The notes under the pieces: model-generated
Told to the model about the DNA's origin: nothing
Seen by the model: the letters and a program-made list of their open reading frames with translations, nothing else
The model's database searches: none
In this document: piece after piece, positions 41,537-50,601 of the stretch
How positions within the stretch are numbered: the stretch's first letter is position 1
How the letters are laid out: the number at the start of each line of letters is the position of its first letter
Translations under genes and position numbers: made by a program
Assembly (NCBI GenBank): GCA_902781505.1
Contig: CACZJL010000013.1
Span: 1-53,908, forward strand
DNA length: 53,908 nt
Direction: 5' to 3'
Source of the DNA: an uncultured Lachnospiraceae bacterium
GTDB lineage: Bacteria > Bacillota > Clostridia > Lachnospirales > Lachnospiraceae

Positions 41537-42619
41537 ATGATCAGAGTTGGAATTTTAACCAGTGGTGGTGACTGCCAGGGTTTAAATGCTGCAATCCGCG
41601 GCGTTGGCAAGGCTCTCTACCTGAAATTTGGAAATGAAGTATCAATTTACGGTATTCGCGACGGTTATCGCGGACTCATCGAAAACGATACGTACCTTAT
41701 GAAACCGGCTGATTTCTCCGGAATCATCAACCTCGGCGGAACGATTCTCGGAACCAGCCGCACTCCGTTCAAGATGCTGAATTCCGGTACCGACGAGGCC
41801 AATGCGAAAATTGAAAACATGAAAAAGACCTACAAAAAGCTGGCGCTTGACTGCCTCGTGATTTTAGGCGGCAACGGAACGCACAAGACCGCAAATCTGC
41901 TTCGCAAGGAAGGACTGAACCTCGTCACCCTCCCAAAGACAATTGATAACGACCTCTGGGGAACCGATATCACCTTTGGCTTCCATTCTGCTGTCGCCGT
42001 CGCGGCAAATGTCCTTGACAGCATCCACACGACGGCCACTTCTCACGGTCGCGTCTTCGTTGTTGAAGTCATGGGGCACAAGGCCGGATGGATGACGCTC
42101 TACGCCGGTATTGCCGGAAGTGCCAATGCCATCCTCTTACCCGAAATCCCATATAACATCGATGTTTTCGCAGATATGATCAAGGAACGTACTAAAAGGG
42201 GCAAACGTTTCTCAATTATTGCCGTTGCAGAAGGTGCCTTAGATCAGGACGAAGCAAAGCTCTCTAAGAAGGAGTTCAAGGCAAAGCGCGCAGCTGAGAC
42301 GCAGTATCCATCCATTGCCTACCGCATCGCTCACGATCTCGAAGAAAGGACCGGCCACGAAACCCGCGTTGCCGTTCCCGGCCACATTCAGCGCGGTGGC
42401 GCCCCGGTAGCTTACGACCGTCTGCTCTCCACTCGCTTCGGTGCAGCTGCTGCCGAGCTGATTGCTGAAAAAAACTACGGCCGCATGGTAGCCATTGTTA
42501 AAAATAAGCTCACCTCCGTGCCGCTTGAAGAAGTCGCGGGAAAGTTAAAAACCGTCCCAACAGACTTTGAAGTCATTCAGACCGCAAGAGATATCGGCAT
42601 CTCATTCGGAGACCGCTGA
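41537..42619 (+). CDS. pfkA: 6-phosphofructokinase, phosphoryl donor uncertain
   Basis: 360 residues. PFK fold with GGDCQGLNAAIRG, GTSRTP, the donor-site motif GGNGT (111-115), PKTIDNDL (133-140) and MGHKAGWM. In E. coli numbering Gly at 104 is the ATP-type residue, whereas Lys in PKTIDND (position 124) is the diphosphate-type residue, and Asn replaces the usual Asp103. This mix occurs in actinobacterial-type ATP-PFKs, so ATP is likelier than PPi. Follows ppk by 11 bases, an unusual partner. AAAGGAG site; ends at a strong terminator. Confidence 0.9.
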   Translation: MIRVGILTSGGDCQGLNAAIRGVGKALYLKFGNEVSIYGIRDGYRGLIENDTYLMKPADFSGIINLGGTILGTSRTPFKMLNSGTDEANAKIENMKKTYKKLALDCLVILGGNGTHKTANLLRKEGLNLVTLPKTIDNDLWGTDITFGFHSAVAVAANVLDSIHTTATSHGRVFVVEVMGHKAGWMTLYAGIAGSANAILLPEIPYNIDVFADMIKERTKRGKRFSIIAVAEGALDQDEAKLSKKEFKAKRAAETQYPSIAYRIAHDLEERTGHETRVAVPGHIQRGGAPVAYDRLLSTRFGAAAAELIAEKNYGRMVAIVKNKLTSVPLEEVAGKLKTVPTDFEVIQTARDIGISFGDR

Positions 42620-42628
42620 CCACAAACT

Positions 42629-42676
42629 AAAAAAGGCAACTGACCCAAAAACGGGGCCAGTTGCCTGTATATTTTT
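42629..42676. terminator. Terminator between pfk and DAHP synthase
   Basis: Stem AGGCAACTGaCCC/GGGgCCAGTTGCCT, loop AAAAAC, with T runs on the plus strand and A-run (T on minus) on the other side; serves pfk and possibly the convergent gene. Confidence 0.8.
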
Positions 42677-42713
42677 AGGATCAGAGTAAACTCCGCTTAA
42701 GCTAAAGAAAGTT

Positions 42714-43742
42714 TTAAAGCACATCCGCAATTCCGTAAATCAGTCGCTCTGATTCATCCCATCCAAGACACGGGTCTGTGATAGACTTTCCGTAAATACC
42801 CTCACCGATTTTCTGCGCACCGGATTCGATATAAGATTCAATCATCAGTCCCTTCACCATGGAACGAACTTCCTTTGAATGTCTTGTGCTGTTTAAGATT
42901 TCCTTCGCAATACGAATCTGCTCAAGATACTTCTTGCCGGAATTGCTGTGGTTGCAGTCCACAATAACAGCCGGATTAGCAAGCTCTAATCTGGAGTACA
43001 TCTCGTACAGACGGATTAAATCCTCATAGTGATAGTTTGGCATCGTCTGACCATGCTTATTCACTGCACCACGAAGAATGGCATGTGCGTATGGGTTACC
43101 TTCTGTCTGTACTTCCCAGCCACGATAGATAAACATCTGCTTCGCCTGAGCTGCAACGATGGAATTGAGCATAACCGTGAAATCACCGGAAGTAGGATTC
43201 TTCATACCTACAGGAATTCCAACACCGGAAGATACCAGTCTGTGCTGCTGATTCTCAACAGATCTTGCACCGACAGCAACGTAGGAAAGAACATCATCTA
43301 AGTACGGATGATTCTCAGGATAGAGCATCTCATCAGACGTTGTAAATCCGGTCTGTTCAAATATATGAATATGCATCTTTCTGATTGCTTCTATACCTGC
43401 ATATAAATCCGGCTTCTTCTCAGGATCCGGCTGATGCAGCATTCCCTTATACCCGATACCGGTTGTTCTTGGCTTGTTCGTATATACACGAGGGATAATC
43501 ACGATCTTATCCTTTACCTGCTCTGCCACTCTTGCAAGACGGGTTGTGTAATCCACAACAGCCTCTTCATTATCTGCAGAACATGGACCGATAATAAGTA
43601 AGAACTTATCAGACTCCCCTGTAAAAATCTTCTGAATCTCTCTATCTCTTTCAGCCTTCACTTCCACCAGCTTTTCAGGCAGAGGGCATGTCTTCTTCAC
43701 TTCAGCGGGTTCCGGAAGAACCTTCATGTAATCAAAACTCAT
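42714..43742 (-). CDS. aroF: 3-deoxy-7-phosphoheptulonate synthase (class I)
   Basis: 342 residues. Type I-alpha DAHP synthase: IIGPCSADNEEAV, PRVYTNKPRTTGIGYKGM, GARSVENQQHR, KNPTSG, DCNHSNSGK and GLMIESYIESGAQ. Joins phosphoenolpyruvate and erythrose 4-phosphate as the first step of the shikimate pathway. In E. coli three isozymes are inhibited by Phe, Tyr or Trp; which applies here is not clear. Stands alone without other aro genes. GAAAGAG site. Confidence 0.93.
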   Translation of the reverse strand: MSFDYMKVLPEPAEVKKTCPLPEKLVEVKAERDREIQKIFTGESDKFLLIIGPCSADNEEAVVDYTTRLARVAEQVKDKIVIIPRVYTNKPRTTGIGYKGMLHQPDPEKKPDLYAGIEAIRKMHIHIFEQTGFTTSDEMLYPENHPYLDDVLSYVAVGARSVENQQHRLVSSGVGIPVGMKNPTSGDFTVMLNSIVAAQAKQMFIYRGWEVQTEGNPYAHAILRGAVNKHGQTMPNYHYEDLIRLYEMYSRLELANPAVIVDCNHSNSGKKYLEQIRIAKEILNSTRHSKEVRSMVKGLMIESYIESGAQKIGEGIYGKSITDPCLGWDESERLIYGIADVL

Positions 43743-43801
43743 ATCATCACTCTTTCTGTAATATTCATTACGATTTATGTTCCCTATTCTATCATGTTAC
43801 T

Positions 43802-44305
43802 TTACCGAAATAAAGTCTCACTGTAATGTTCCTTTTTATTTCCTTCAATCTGAGAATTTAAAACGCGCTGCATCCTTGCAGTCACACCGTCCCACTCCGG
43901 GTTCTCATTTGCCTCAGCTTCGGCCTTATCCGCTTCCCTCTTAAAATACACAGCGCGGTCAGAATCACCTTTACCTGCCTCTTCACAGGCCCGATACAAA
44001 AGCTGATTCTCTTCAAAATGAACCAGCGGACCAAACTTCTGGAACTCATGTCCCTCACGATTATCGATTCCATCTCTCTGGTACATAGAAACCACACTCG
44101 AGTAGTCCTCATCACCTAAATCATCGTAATAAGTATCCTCTCTGTTAGATGGTTTTAAATCCTGTTTATATTCATAGATTGCATTCGCAAAGGCAAATGC
44201 AAAAAAAAGCCCGAGTACCGCAATAACTCCTGTTAAGAGCACTTCCGTAACACTAATCATACGGGGTTTTCTGCGTTTTTCTTTTTTACCTGAACTGATC
44301 CACAT
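43802..44305 (-). CDS. Single-pass membrane protein, unknown function
   Basis: 167 residues. Basic start (SSGKKEKRRKPR), one membrane helix at about 20-43 and an acidic outer part (YYDDLGDEDYSS ... EADKAEAEANENPEWDG). Start overlaps the upstream zinc-ribbon gene by 20 bases and has AGGAGG 9 bases ahead. Likely the third member of this membrane-protein set. Not recognised. Confidence 0.6.
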   Translation of the reverse strand: MWISSGKKEKRRKPRMISVTEVLLTGVIAVLGLFFAFAFANAIYEYKQDLKPSNREDTYYDDLGDEDYSSVVSMYQRDGIDNREGHEFQKFGPLVHFEENQLLYRACEEAGKGDSDRAVYFKREADKAEAEANENPEWDGVTARMQRVLNSQIEGNKKEHYSETLFR

Positions 44306-45056
44306 GCTTTGCTGCCTCCTCTAACATTGTCGTTCTGACCCCCTCCGTGCCGTTTTCAAACGCAAACGCCTCTTCCTCTGTGAATCCTAGATAGCCTTCC
44401 ATTAGAGTTCTCAAGTCCTCTCGCATCTGAGAATTACAACGGGTGACAACTGCCCCATCATAACTGTCTTTCTCGTAGTGATCCTCAAGATACTCCTCTG
44501 ATGTATACTTATAAAAATAGTTGAAGTTGTCACACATCGTGCTGACACTAACCTTCGAGTATGAACCACTTCCAAGCATCAGCTTCCCAAAATCTTCGAC
44601 CACCAGCTGGGAATACTGATTTGTCACATAAACCAGCGGTCTGTATTTCATAAAATGACCATCCAGTCTGTAATTATCAATATCCCAGTACTCAACCGTC
44701 TGGGAAAATGCAATGAAGTCGCCCTTGTCCAGATAGCCATCAAGCTGTGCAGTCAGTTCCTTTTCATTCTTAAGAGCTTCCTTGGCTCTTTTATTTCTTA
44801 CTATTTTATAGCTGTTTGAATCCACAATCGCCACAATAATGATTCCAATAATCAGAGCAGCTATAATGATAATTCTCATTGTGATGCCTGCAAAATTGCT
44901 GACGGAATCCACAACCTCATTCTTCGTACGGTTATAGTCTTTTGAGAACTTCTTCATATCCTGCGCATGCTTACTCGCAGCCGTATTCGGCCTTCCGCAG
45001 TGTGCACAGTACAGGTCTTCAAGACCGATCTCACTTCCGCAAAACTGACATTTCAT
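44286..45056 (-). CDS. Zinc-ribbon membrane protein A, unknown function
   Basis: 256 residues. N-terminal zinc ribbon CQFCG...CAHCG (3-21), a helical linker, one membrane helix at about 58-79 (ITMRIIIIAALIIGIIIVAIV) and a helical outer domain of about 170 residues (LDGYLDKGDFIAFSQTVEYW). Same layout as the next protein upstream (45123-45869), which suggests an old duplication. Function unknown. Confidence 0.6.
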   Translation of the reverse strand: MKCQFCGSEIGLEDLYCAHCGRPNTAASKHAQDMKKFSKDYNRTKNEVVDSVSNFAGITMRIIIIAALIIGIIIVAIVDSNSYKIVRNKRAKEALKNEKELTAQLDGYLDKGDFIAFSQTVEYWDIDNYRLDGHFMKYRPLVYVTNQYSQLVVEDFGKLMLGSGSYSKVSVSTMCDNFNYFYKYTSEEYLEDHYEKDSYDGAVVTRCNSQMREDLRTLMEGYLGFTEEEAFAFENGTEGVRTTMLEEAAKHVDQFR

Positions 45057-45122
45057 AACAATCCCTCTTTATTTTTCATTTCATTTTCCGGGGCGCAGCC
45101 TTAAACTGATGCAGGTAAAAGC

Positions 45123-45869
45123 TTATGCATCCAGTCTTTTTGCGACCTCATCTGCAACATCACTGTCAAGATACGAAGATTCCTTATGCTCATTTAAAAA
45201 GGAATCCAGTTCCTCCTCTGTGAAATGAAAACGCGATTTAAAATCTTCCCGGATTCTCTTCGCCCGTTCTTCTACCAGTGCTACATCCGCCTTAGGTATC
45301 TCCTTAATAACCGGTGCAATCATAACTTCAAACTCTTCCTGCACCAAACGCTGCTTTTTGTATCTGCTGTCATTAACACCATCAAAGTCTTTTAATTCAT
45401 CCTGTACATCGTTATAGGTTTTGATGACCTGAATCAGTTCGTAGTGCTTATAACCGGAAAGACCGATTCGTTCCTTTGAATCCAGCTCATAGTAAGCTTC
45501 ACTCATTCCGTCATAGTCCTGCTTATCATAATAGTCATCAAGGATTGCGTAGTATTTTGTCTTCTGGGAGAATTCTCTTTTTGATCGTCCTGACGATGTG
45601 GACCGTTCAAAGATTGCCGGAAGACTGATAATCAGAACAAGAATACCGATTCCGATCAGAATCTTCAATGCAGATACACCGGATTTCTTCGCCTCATTAA
45701 GCATTTCCTTCTGCGGTGAATTTTTAAGGCTTTCTAAATCATCCTTCATCTGCTTCATATCGCCCATGTATTCTTTTTCTGCCGCCGGCACGTATGTGTG
45801 TCCGCAATACGGACATTTACTTTCATTTGCGTCAAATGTCGCCCCACAATTTTCACAAATAACCTTCAT
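45123..45869 (-). CDS. Zinc-ribbon membrane protein B, unknown function
   Basis: 248 residues from the ATG at 45867-45869, where the zinc-ribbon begins (MKVICENCG...CPYCG); a longer frame adds 11 residues without a clear reason. Then a helical linker (MGDMKQMKDDLESLKNS), a membrane helix at about 67-87 (LKILIGIGILVLIISLPAIF) and a helical outer domain (LDDYYDKQDYDGMSEAYYELDSKE). Related in layout to 44286-45056. Function unknown. Confidence 0.6.
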   Translation of the reverse strand: MKVICENCGATFDANESKCPYCGHTYVPAAEKEYMGDMKQMKDDLESLKNSPQKEMLNEAKKSGVSALKILIGIGILVLIISLPAIFERSTSSGRSKREFSQKTKYYAILDDYYDKQDYDGMSEAYYELDSKERIGLSGYKHYELIQVIKTYNDVQDELKDFDGVNDSRYKKQRLVQEEFEVMIAPVIKEIPKADVALVEERAKRIREDFKSRFHFTEEELDSFLNEHKESSYLDSDVADEVAKRLDA

Positions 45870-45962
45870 TCCCAAATCTTTTCCCTTCGATTTTAGTACC
45901 ATAATGATAACATATTCACAAATAATTGAGTAGAATTTCCCCTTGGTTTCAGAATTTTTCTC

Positions 45963-45990
45963 TTGTTTTTCAATGAGTTTAGGCTATACT
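45963..45990 (+). promoter_or_regulatory. Promoter of purC
   Basis: TTGTTT at 45963-45968, 16-base spacer, TATACT at 45985-45990, with a 70-base leader before the ATG. No purine riboswitch motif is seen in the leader. Confidence 0.55.
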
Positions 45991-46060
45991 AATATAGGAA
46001 TTTATCGCGGTGAATCACACCAGCGAAAACTTTTGTTAAAATGGAACGGGAGGATTTAAA

Positions 46061-46930
46061 ATGAAGGAATTCAAGCCGATCAAAGAAGGAAAGGTTCGCG
46101 AGATCTATGATAATGGGGACAGCCTCATCTTAGTCGCAACAGATCGTATCTCTGCATTCGACGTAATCTTAAAGAACAAGGTTACAAAGAAGGGTACAGT
46201 TCTTACACAGATGTCCAAGTTCTGGTTCGACTACACAAAGGATGTTGTTAACAATCATATGCTCAGCGTTGACGTTAAGGATATGCCTGAGTACTTCCAA
46301 AATGAAAACTTTGATGGAAACAGCATGATGGTAAAGAAGCTTGAAATGATTCCGGTTGAGTGTATCGTTCGTGGATACATCACAGGATCTGGCTGGAAGA
46401 GCTACCAGCAGGACGGCACTGTTTGCGGCATCAAGTTACCAGCGGGCTTGAAGGAATGTGATAAGCTTCCTGAACCTATCTATACACCATCTACAAAGGC
46501 TGAGATCGGTGATCATGATGAAAACATCGATTTCGAAAAGAGCATCGAAGTTCTTGAGAAGTCTTTCCCAGGACGCGGTGAGGAACTCGCTACAAAGATT
46601 CGTGATTACACAATCGCTCTTTACAAGAAATGCGCAGACTACGCTCTTACACGCGGTATCATCATTGCTGATACTAAGTTCGAGTTCGGTCTTGATGAGA
46701 ATGGCGAAGTTGTTATCGGTGATGAAATGCTCACACCGGACTCCAGCCGTTTCTGGCCGGTTGAAGGCTATGAACCGGGACATGATCAGCCATCTTTTGA
46801 CAAACAGTTCGTACGTAACTGGTTAAAGGCTAACCCTGACAGCGATTACAACCTTCCACAGGAAGTCATTGACAAGACAATCGACAAGTACAAGGAAGCT
46901 TACAAGCTCCTCACTGGCAAGGATCTTTAA
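46061..46930 (+). CDS. purC: SAICAR synthetase
   Basis: 289 residues. Motifs: GKVREIYD for ATP, ATDRISAFDV, VECIVRGYITGSGWKSY, ADTKFEFGLDENGEVVIGDEMLTPDSSRFWP. Joins CAIR with aspartate in purine synthesis. The length and insertions fit the longer (yeast-like) form also seen in Clostridia. It stands alone rather than in a pur operon. GGGAGGA site and highly expressed codon use. Confidence 0.95.
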   Translation: MKEFKPIKEGKVREIYDNGDSLILVATDRISAFDVILKNKVTKKGTVLTQMSKFWFDYTKDVVNNHMLSVDVKDMPEYFQNENFDGNSMMVKKLEMIPVECIVRGYITGSGWKSYQQDGTVCGIKLPAGLKECDKLPEPIYTPSTKAEIGDHDENIDFEKSIEVLEKSFPGRGEELATKIRDYTIALYKKCADYALTRGIIIADTKFEFGLDENGEVVIGDEMLTPDSSRFWPVEGYEPGHDQPSFDKQFVRNWLKANPDSDYNLPQEVIDKTIDKYKEAYKLLTGKDL

Positions 46931-46954
46931 TCTGTAAACAAACCTAAACCTTAA

Positions 46955-46984
46955 GACACGTGAGTCGTCTCACGTGTTTTTTAT
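46955..46984 (+). terminator. Terminator after purC
   Basis: Stem ACACGTGAG/CTCACGTGT followed by TTTTTTAT. Confidence 0.88.
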
Positions 46985-47008
46985 AAACAAACGACGCACT
47001 GTACACTA

Positions 47009-47045
47009 ACGGGAGATGCCAGCAGTATCTGCTGGCATCTCCCGT
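47009..47045. terminator. Perfect 17-bp hairpin between purC and gpx
   Basis: ACGGGAGATGCCAGCAG (47009-47025) pairs fully with 47029-47045 around a TAT loop. A short T-rich run follows on the plus strand. It could be a second terminator, an inverted-repeat relic, or a stable RNA end. Confidence 0.55.
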
Positions 47046-47134
47046 TATTTTGCGTAACTCAATTTTTTTTCACCCGTAAGTAAGGCCTGCTAAAGATAAC
47101 TGCACCTGATTTTAAGAACCTCAAAATTTCTTTA

Positions 47135-47686
47135 TCAACTCTGCAGTAAAGATGCAACGCATTCTTCAACCTTCTTCATATCTTCCGTTGGCTCAAATCG
47201 CTTAACGACGTTACCTTCACGGTCAACGATGAATTTGGTGAAGTTCCACTTAATAGTCGGATTATTCTTATAATCCTTATCGAATTTCTTCAGCATCACG
47301 CTCATGGCTAATGCCTTCGCGCCCTTGCCAAAGCCTTCAAATCCCTTCTGAGACTTAAGATATGTATAAAGAGCAAGTTCATTCTCGCCGTTTACATCAC
47401 TCTTCTTCATCTGAGGGAACTGTGTATTGTAATGAAGCGCACAGAATTCATGGATTTCCTCATCGGTTCCCGGTGTCTGACCGGCGAACTGGTTACATGG
47501 AATATCTAATACTTCAAATCCTGCATCATGATACTTCTCATAGATTGCCTCGATATCCTTGTACTGAGGGGTAAATCCGCAGCCTGTCGCTGTGTTTACT
47601 ACCATAAAAACCTTACCTTTGAACTGATCTAAGGAAACCTCTTCTCCCTGTGGATTCAGTACTGAATAATCATAAATATTGCTCAT
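47135..47686 (-). CDS. Glutathione peroxidase-family thiol peroxidase
   Basis: 183 residues. Cys-type enzyme with the peroxidatic Cys36 in NTATGCGFTPQY, Gln in CNQFAGQTPGTDEEIHEFC and Trp in KWNFTKFIVD. The second Cys in the middle helix (EFCALHY) is a candidate resolving Cys, so thioredoxin rather than glutathione is the likely reductant in an anaerobe. Reduces peroxides. GGAGGT site. Confidence 0.92.
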   Translation of the reverse strand: MSNIYDYSVLNPQGEEVSLDQFKGKVFMVVNTATGCGFTPQYKDIEAIYEKYHDAGFEVLDIPCNQFAGQTPGTDEEIHEFCALHYNTQFPQMKKSDVNGENELALYTYLKSQKGFEGFGKGAKALAMSVMLKKFDKDYKNNPTIKWNFTKFIVDREGNVVKRFEPTEDMKKVEECVASLLQS

Positions 47687-47791
47687 TTTGATACCTCCTG
47701 ATTGGTTTACATGGAGCCGCCTTGCGGTTCGTTCTATTTAACACAATTAGATTGTATCAAATATAAAATAAATTGCAAGCACTTTTTTTTA

Positions 47792-47817
47792 GAAAAAGGC
47801 GCGCATTCGCGACGCCT
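47792..47817 (-). terminator. Terminator after the lipoprotein esterase gene
   Basis: Stem AGGCG/CGCCT plus CGC/GCG with one bulge, then TTTTTCT on the minus strand, immediately after the stop at 47823. Confidence 0.65.
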
Positions 47818-47822
47818 GTATT

Positions 47823-48797
47823 TCAGTGAAATAATCTCTTACAAAAATTATAGATACCATCCTGCCAGATTTCCGTTCCATGGGCTCCCGGACCGCGGTA
47901 GTACAGATGAGCGATTCCCTGGTCGGTCAGCTCTTCATCAATCTGTTCTGAAACCTTACCAGCCTCAGAATCCTTCTTACCGGTAGTAACCATTAAGTAC
48001 TTAAACTGTCCGACCTTTTCATCTAAGCGGAAGGTATCAAAGTCAGGAATCAGTTTCGCCTTCGTCTTCTCTGTCAGACCAGCTGTTGTGCCGATTCCGC
48101 CTGCAGAGCCGAAAAGATCCGGTCTCTTAAAGGCGATGTACATTGCCAGCTTTCCACCATAGGAAAAGCCTGCAATTGCCGTATTATCCCTACCCGTTTT
48201 AACAGGATAATGACTTTCAACATAAGGCATTAAAGAACCGGTTAAATCATCTAAAAATCGACGATAAGCCTCATTTTCCCAGACTATATTTTCGCGGTTC
48301 ACGTCCTCACCCGGCATGACAACCTCATTGTCCGTTCCAATCAGTATCATCGGTTCCATAACGCCTTCTGCAATTCCATTCGCAAGAATTGTATCTCCGC
48401 CAAGGTCAGACCAGGATGTGTAGGCACAGCCCTTTCCATGAAGCAGATAGGCAACCGGATACTTCTTATTGGGATCGTAATTCGGAGGAAACATGACAAG
48501 CGCAATTCGCTCGGTTCCCGTCAGCTTGCTTTGATAGGTAAATGGCTCCTGTGAGCCGTAATCTCTGCCTTCGACATGGGCCAGCCAGTGCGATGCGTCA
48601 AATGATGTTTCCTCATCGGCATATGGATTATACGCAGGCTTCACTTCTTCCGCCTGTTCGCCTCCTTCCTGTGTCTGCGAAAGAACCTGTTCATTCAGAG
48701 CTTTTCGCTCTGCATCAAGGTCTCTTCCGCATCCTGTAAGGCTTAAAACACAGGTACAGACAAGTCCTGCTGCGATTATTCCTTTTAAACTCCTCAT
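47823..48797 (-). CDS. Lipoprotein esterase, alpha/beta hydrolase fold
   Basis: 324 residues. Lipobox LTGC with the modified Cys23. After a polar linker comes an esterase-D/CE1-like domain: VAYLLHGKGCAYTSW, nucleophile elbow GFSYGG and a late His in GPGAHGTEIW. Resembles feruloyl or acetyl-xylan esterases and other small esterases of Firmicutes. It works on the outside of the membrane. The substrate is open; no xylan genes are near. AGGAG site. Confidence 0.85.
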   Translation of the reverse strand: MRSLKGIIAAGLVCTCVLSLTGCGRDLDAERKALNEQVLSQTQEGGEQAEEVKPAYNPYADEETSFDASHWLAHVEGRDYGSQEPFTYQSKLTGTERIALVMFPPNYDPNKKYPVAYLLHGKGCAYTSWSDLGGDTILANGIAEGVMEPMILIGTDNEVVMPGEDVNRENIVWENEAYRRFLDDLTGSLMPYVESHYPVKTGRDNTAIAGFSYGGKLAMYIAFKRPDLFGSAGGIGTTAGLTEKTKAKLIPDFDTFRLDEKVGQFKYLMVTTGKKDSEAGKVSEQIDEELTDQGIAHLYYRGPGAHGTEIWQDGIYNFCKRLFH

Positions 48798-48830
48798 AAT
48801 CTCCTCATTTCCCTGTTACTCGCAAAGATA

Positions 48831-48857
48831 AGAAAACCCGAGGAAGGTTCCCCGGGT
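48831..48857 (-). terminator. Terminator after the DUF4203-like gene
   Basis: Stem ACCCGgGGAA/TTCCtCGGGT followed on the minus strand by TTTTC, about 30 bases after the stop at 48889. Confidence 0.7.
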
Positions 48858-48888
48858 GTTTATCATATCAAGTCAGAATATATAAGCT

Positions 48889-49512
48889 TTAGAATCCATC
48901 AATTTCACGTTTTTCTGCTGTAAGGAACTGAATTACAATTCCAATAACTCCCGCTACAATGGCAACAATTGCTGTGAACGATGAAAGCTTTGATGGATCC
49001 TGCAGTGTCATCACTCTGAAGAGACCACCTGCGAAAAGATAGCCTCCAACCATTCCGGTTGAACAGATAACTATGATGCGAACCAGGAACATTGCCGCAA
49101 TAGCGATAATCAGTCCCAGAATCAGGCCTGCTGTTGCCGGAATCATCGGATTATCCGGCATGGTGTCAGCAAGTACACCAAATCCCAGCACATATCCGGA
49201 TACAAACATAGTAATAAAGATTCCAGCCTTGTAGAACATGAAGGAAATGAAGGCTACAACCGCTGCACAGACAAACGCAAGAATGATAACCATCAGATCT
49301 TCGAGCTTATACTGGTGACCAAAATAAATACCAAGTGCTGCACCCGTAGCTGCTCCTGCAATCAGAGTCAGGAAACGAAGGCACTTGTATCCAAGAAGCG
49401 CACTCATCAGCGCAATTGCCATAATCAGAATCGTTCCTGTCATAGACTCTGTTCCAGTAGTAATATTTACGGCACTGTTAAAAGCATCATAAATTGTGTT
49501 TAATAATGTCAT
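48889..49512 (-). CDS. DUF4203/TMEM198-like membrane protein
   Basis: 207 residues with about seven membrane helices rich in Gly and Ala (GYKCLRFLTLIAGAATGAALGIYFG, FYKAGIFITMFVSGYVLGFG, ATAGLILGLIIAIAAMFLVRIIVICSTGMVGGYLFAGG). This repeated small-residue pattern is that of the DUF4203/TMEM198 group, of unknown function. GGGAGG site; single gene with terminator. Confidence 0.7.
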   Translation of the reverse strand: MTLLNTIYDAFNSAVNITTGTESMTGTILIMAIALMSALLGYKCLRFLTLIAGAATGAALGIYFGHQYKLEDLMVIILAFVCAAVVAFISFMFYKAGIFITMFVSGYVLGFGVLADTMPDNPMIPATAGLILGLIIAIAAMFLVRIIVICSTGMVGGYLFAGGLFRVMTLQDPSKLSSFTAIVAIVAGVIGIVIQFLTAEKREIDGF

Positions 49513-49539
49513 ATTACCCTCCCTTTTGGTAAAAGAGAA

Positions 49540-50478
49540 TTATTCCAAACCAATAGATTCATCAAGGCCAAGCGCGATGTTCATATTCTGAACAGCAGCA
49601 CCTGAAGCGCCCTTACCGAGATTATCAAACATTGCTGTTACAGTTGTCTGTTCTGCATTACCGCAGACAACAATTTCAAGACGGTTTGTGCCTGCAAGCT
49701 TATTGGCATATAACTTACTGTCATTCGTGCCAAATGGAACTACAGAAACAAAATGCTCATCCTTATAGTAATCTGCGAGCTTTAAACAGATTTCCTCAGC
49801 CGTCGGCGTGCCGTTTAACAGACGGTTCTGTAACATGATGGTTGATGCCATTCCCTTGTAGTAATCATCAACAACCGGCATAAACACAGGATCAAACTCA
49901 AGTCCTGTCACCTTCTTCATTTCCGGAAGATGCTTATGCTTTAATGTCAGACCATAGATTCCAGGAGAACTGAGTGCTTCATCTCTGTTCTCTGCTTCGT
50001 ATTCAGCGATCATTTTCTTACCACCGCCTGAATAACCTGTCAGGGAAAATACAGTCACCGGATAATCCTTTGGAAGAATTCCCATTCGTATCAGTGGTGC
50101 GACTGTTGATATCAGTCCTGTTGCATGGCAGCCCGGATTCGCAATACGTTTGCTTTTTGCGATTAATTCTCTCTGCTCCTTTCCCAGTTCCGGATAGCCA
50201 TAGGTCCAGCCATCGGCTGTTCTATGTGCTGTTGAAGCGTCAATTACCCTTACGTCTGGATTTTCAATCAGGGAGACCGCCTCTACTGCGCCTGCGTCCG
50301 GAAGACATAAGAATACAATGTCAGCTGCATTCAGGAATTTCTTTCTTTCATCTAAGTCGTGACGCTTATCTTCATCAATACGAAGAAGCTCAAGATCTTC
50401 CCTGGCGCCGATACGATCATAGATCTGAAGTCCTGTTGTTCCGCTCTGTCCATCAATGTAAACTTTTGTCTTCACCAT
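49540..50478 (-). CDS. argC: N-acetyl-gamma-glutamyl-phosphate reductase, type 2
   Basis: 312 residues from the ATG at 50476-50478 (GAGG five bases ahead). Short type 2 form with DGQSGTTGLQIYDRI for NADP, catalytic Cys in ANPGCHATG, and SGGGKKMI. Reduces N-acetylglutamyl phosphate in arginine synthesis. No other arg genes are in the window, so arginine genes are scattered in this genome. Confidence 0.92.
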   Translation of the reverse strand: MVKTKVYIDGQSGTTGLQIYDRIGAREDLELLRIDEDKRHDLDERKKFLNAADIVFLCLPDAGAVEAVSLIENPDVRVIDASTAHRTADGWTYGYPELGKEQRELIAKSKRIANPGCHATGLISTVAPLIRMGILPKDYPVTVFSLTGYSGGGKKMIAEYEAENRDEALSSPGIYGLTLKHKHLPEMKKVTGLEFDPVFMPVVDDYYKGMASTIMLQNRLLNGTPTAEEICLKLADYYKDEHFVSVVPFGTNDSKLYANKLAGTNRLEIVVCGNAEQTTVTAMFDNLGKGASGAAVQNMNIALGLDESIGLE

Positions 50479-50601
50479 ATACACCTCTGTCTTTCATTTT
50501 ATAGAACGATTATACTACATATGTGAAATAATCGTCTAATGTTTTAGCAAAAATGACAAAAACATGTTACACTTGTTTCAAATAACTTCGAAAGGATTTT
50601 T

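Noticed and set aside
45991..46060. Purine or other riboswitch in the purC leader
   Set aside because: Only about 65 bases long, no terminator and no conserved aptamer core.
49974..50504. 176-codon open frame opposite argC
   Set aside because: Antisense to argC, low-complexity Leu/Arg/Ser composition typical of shadow frames.
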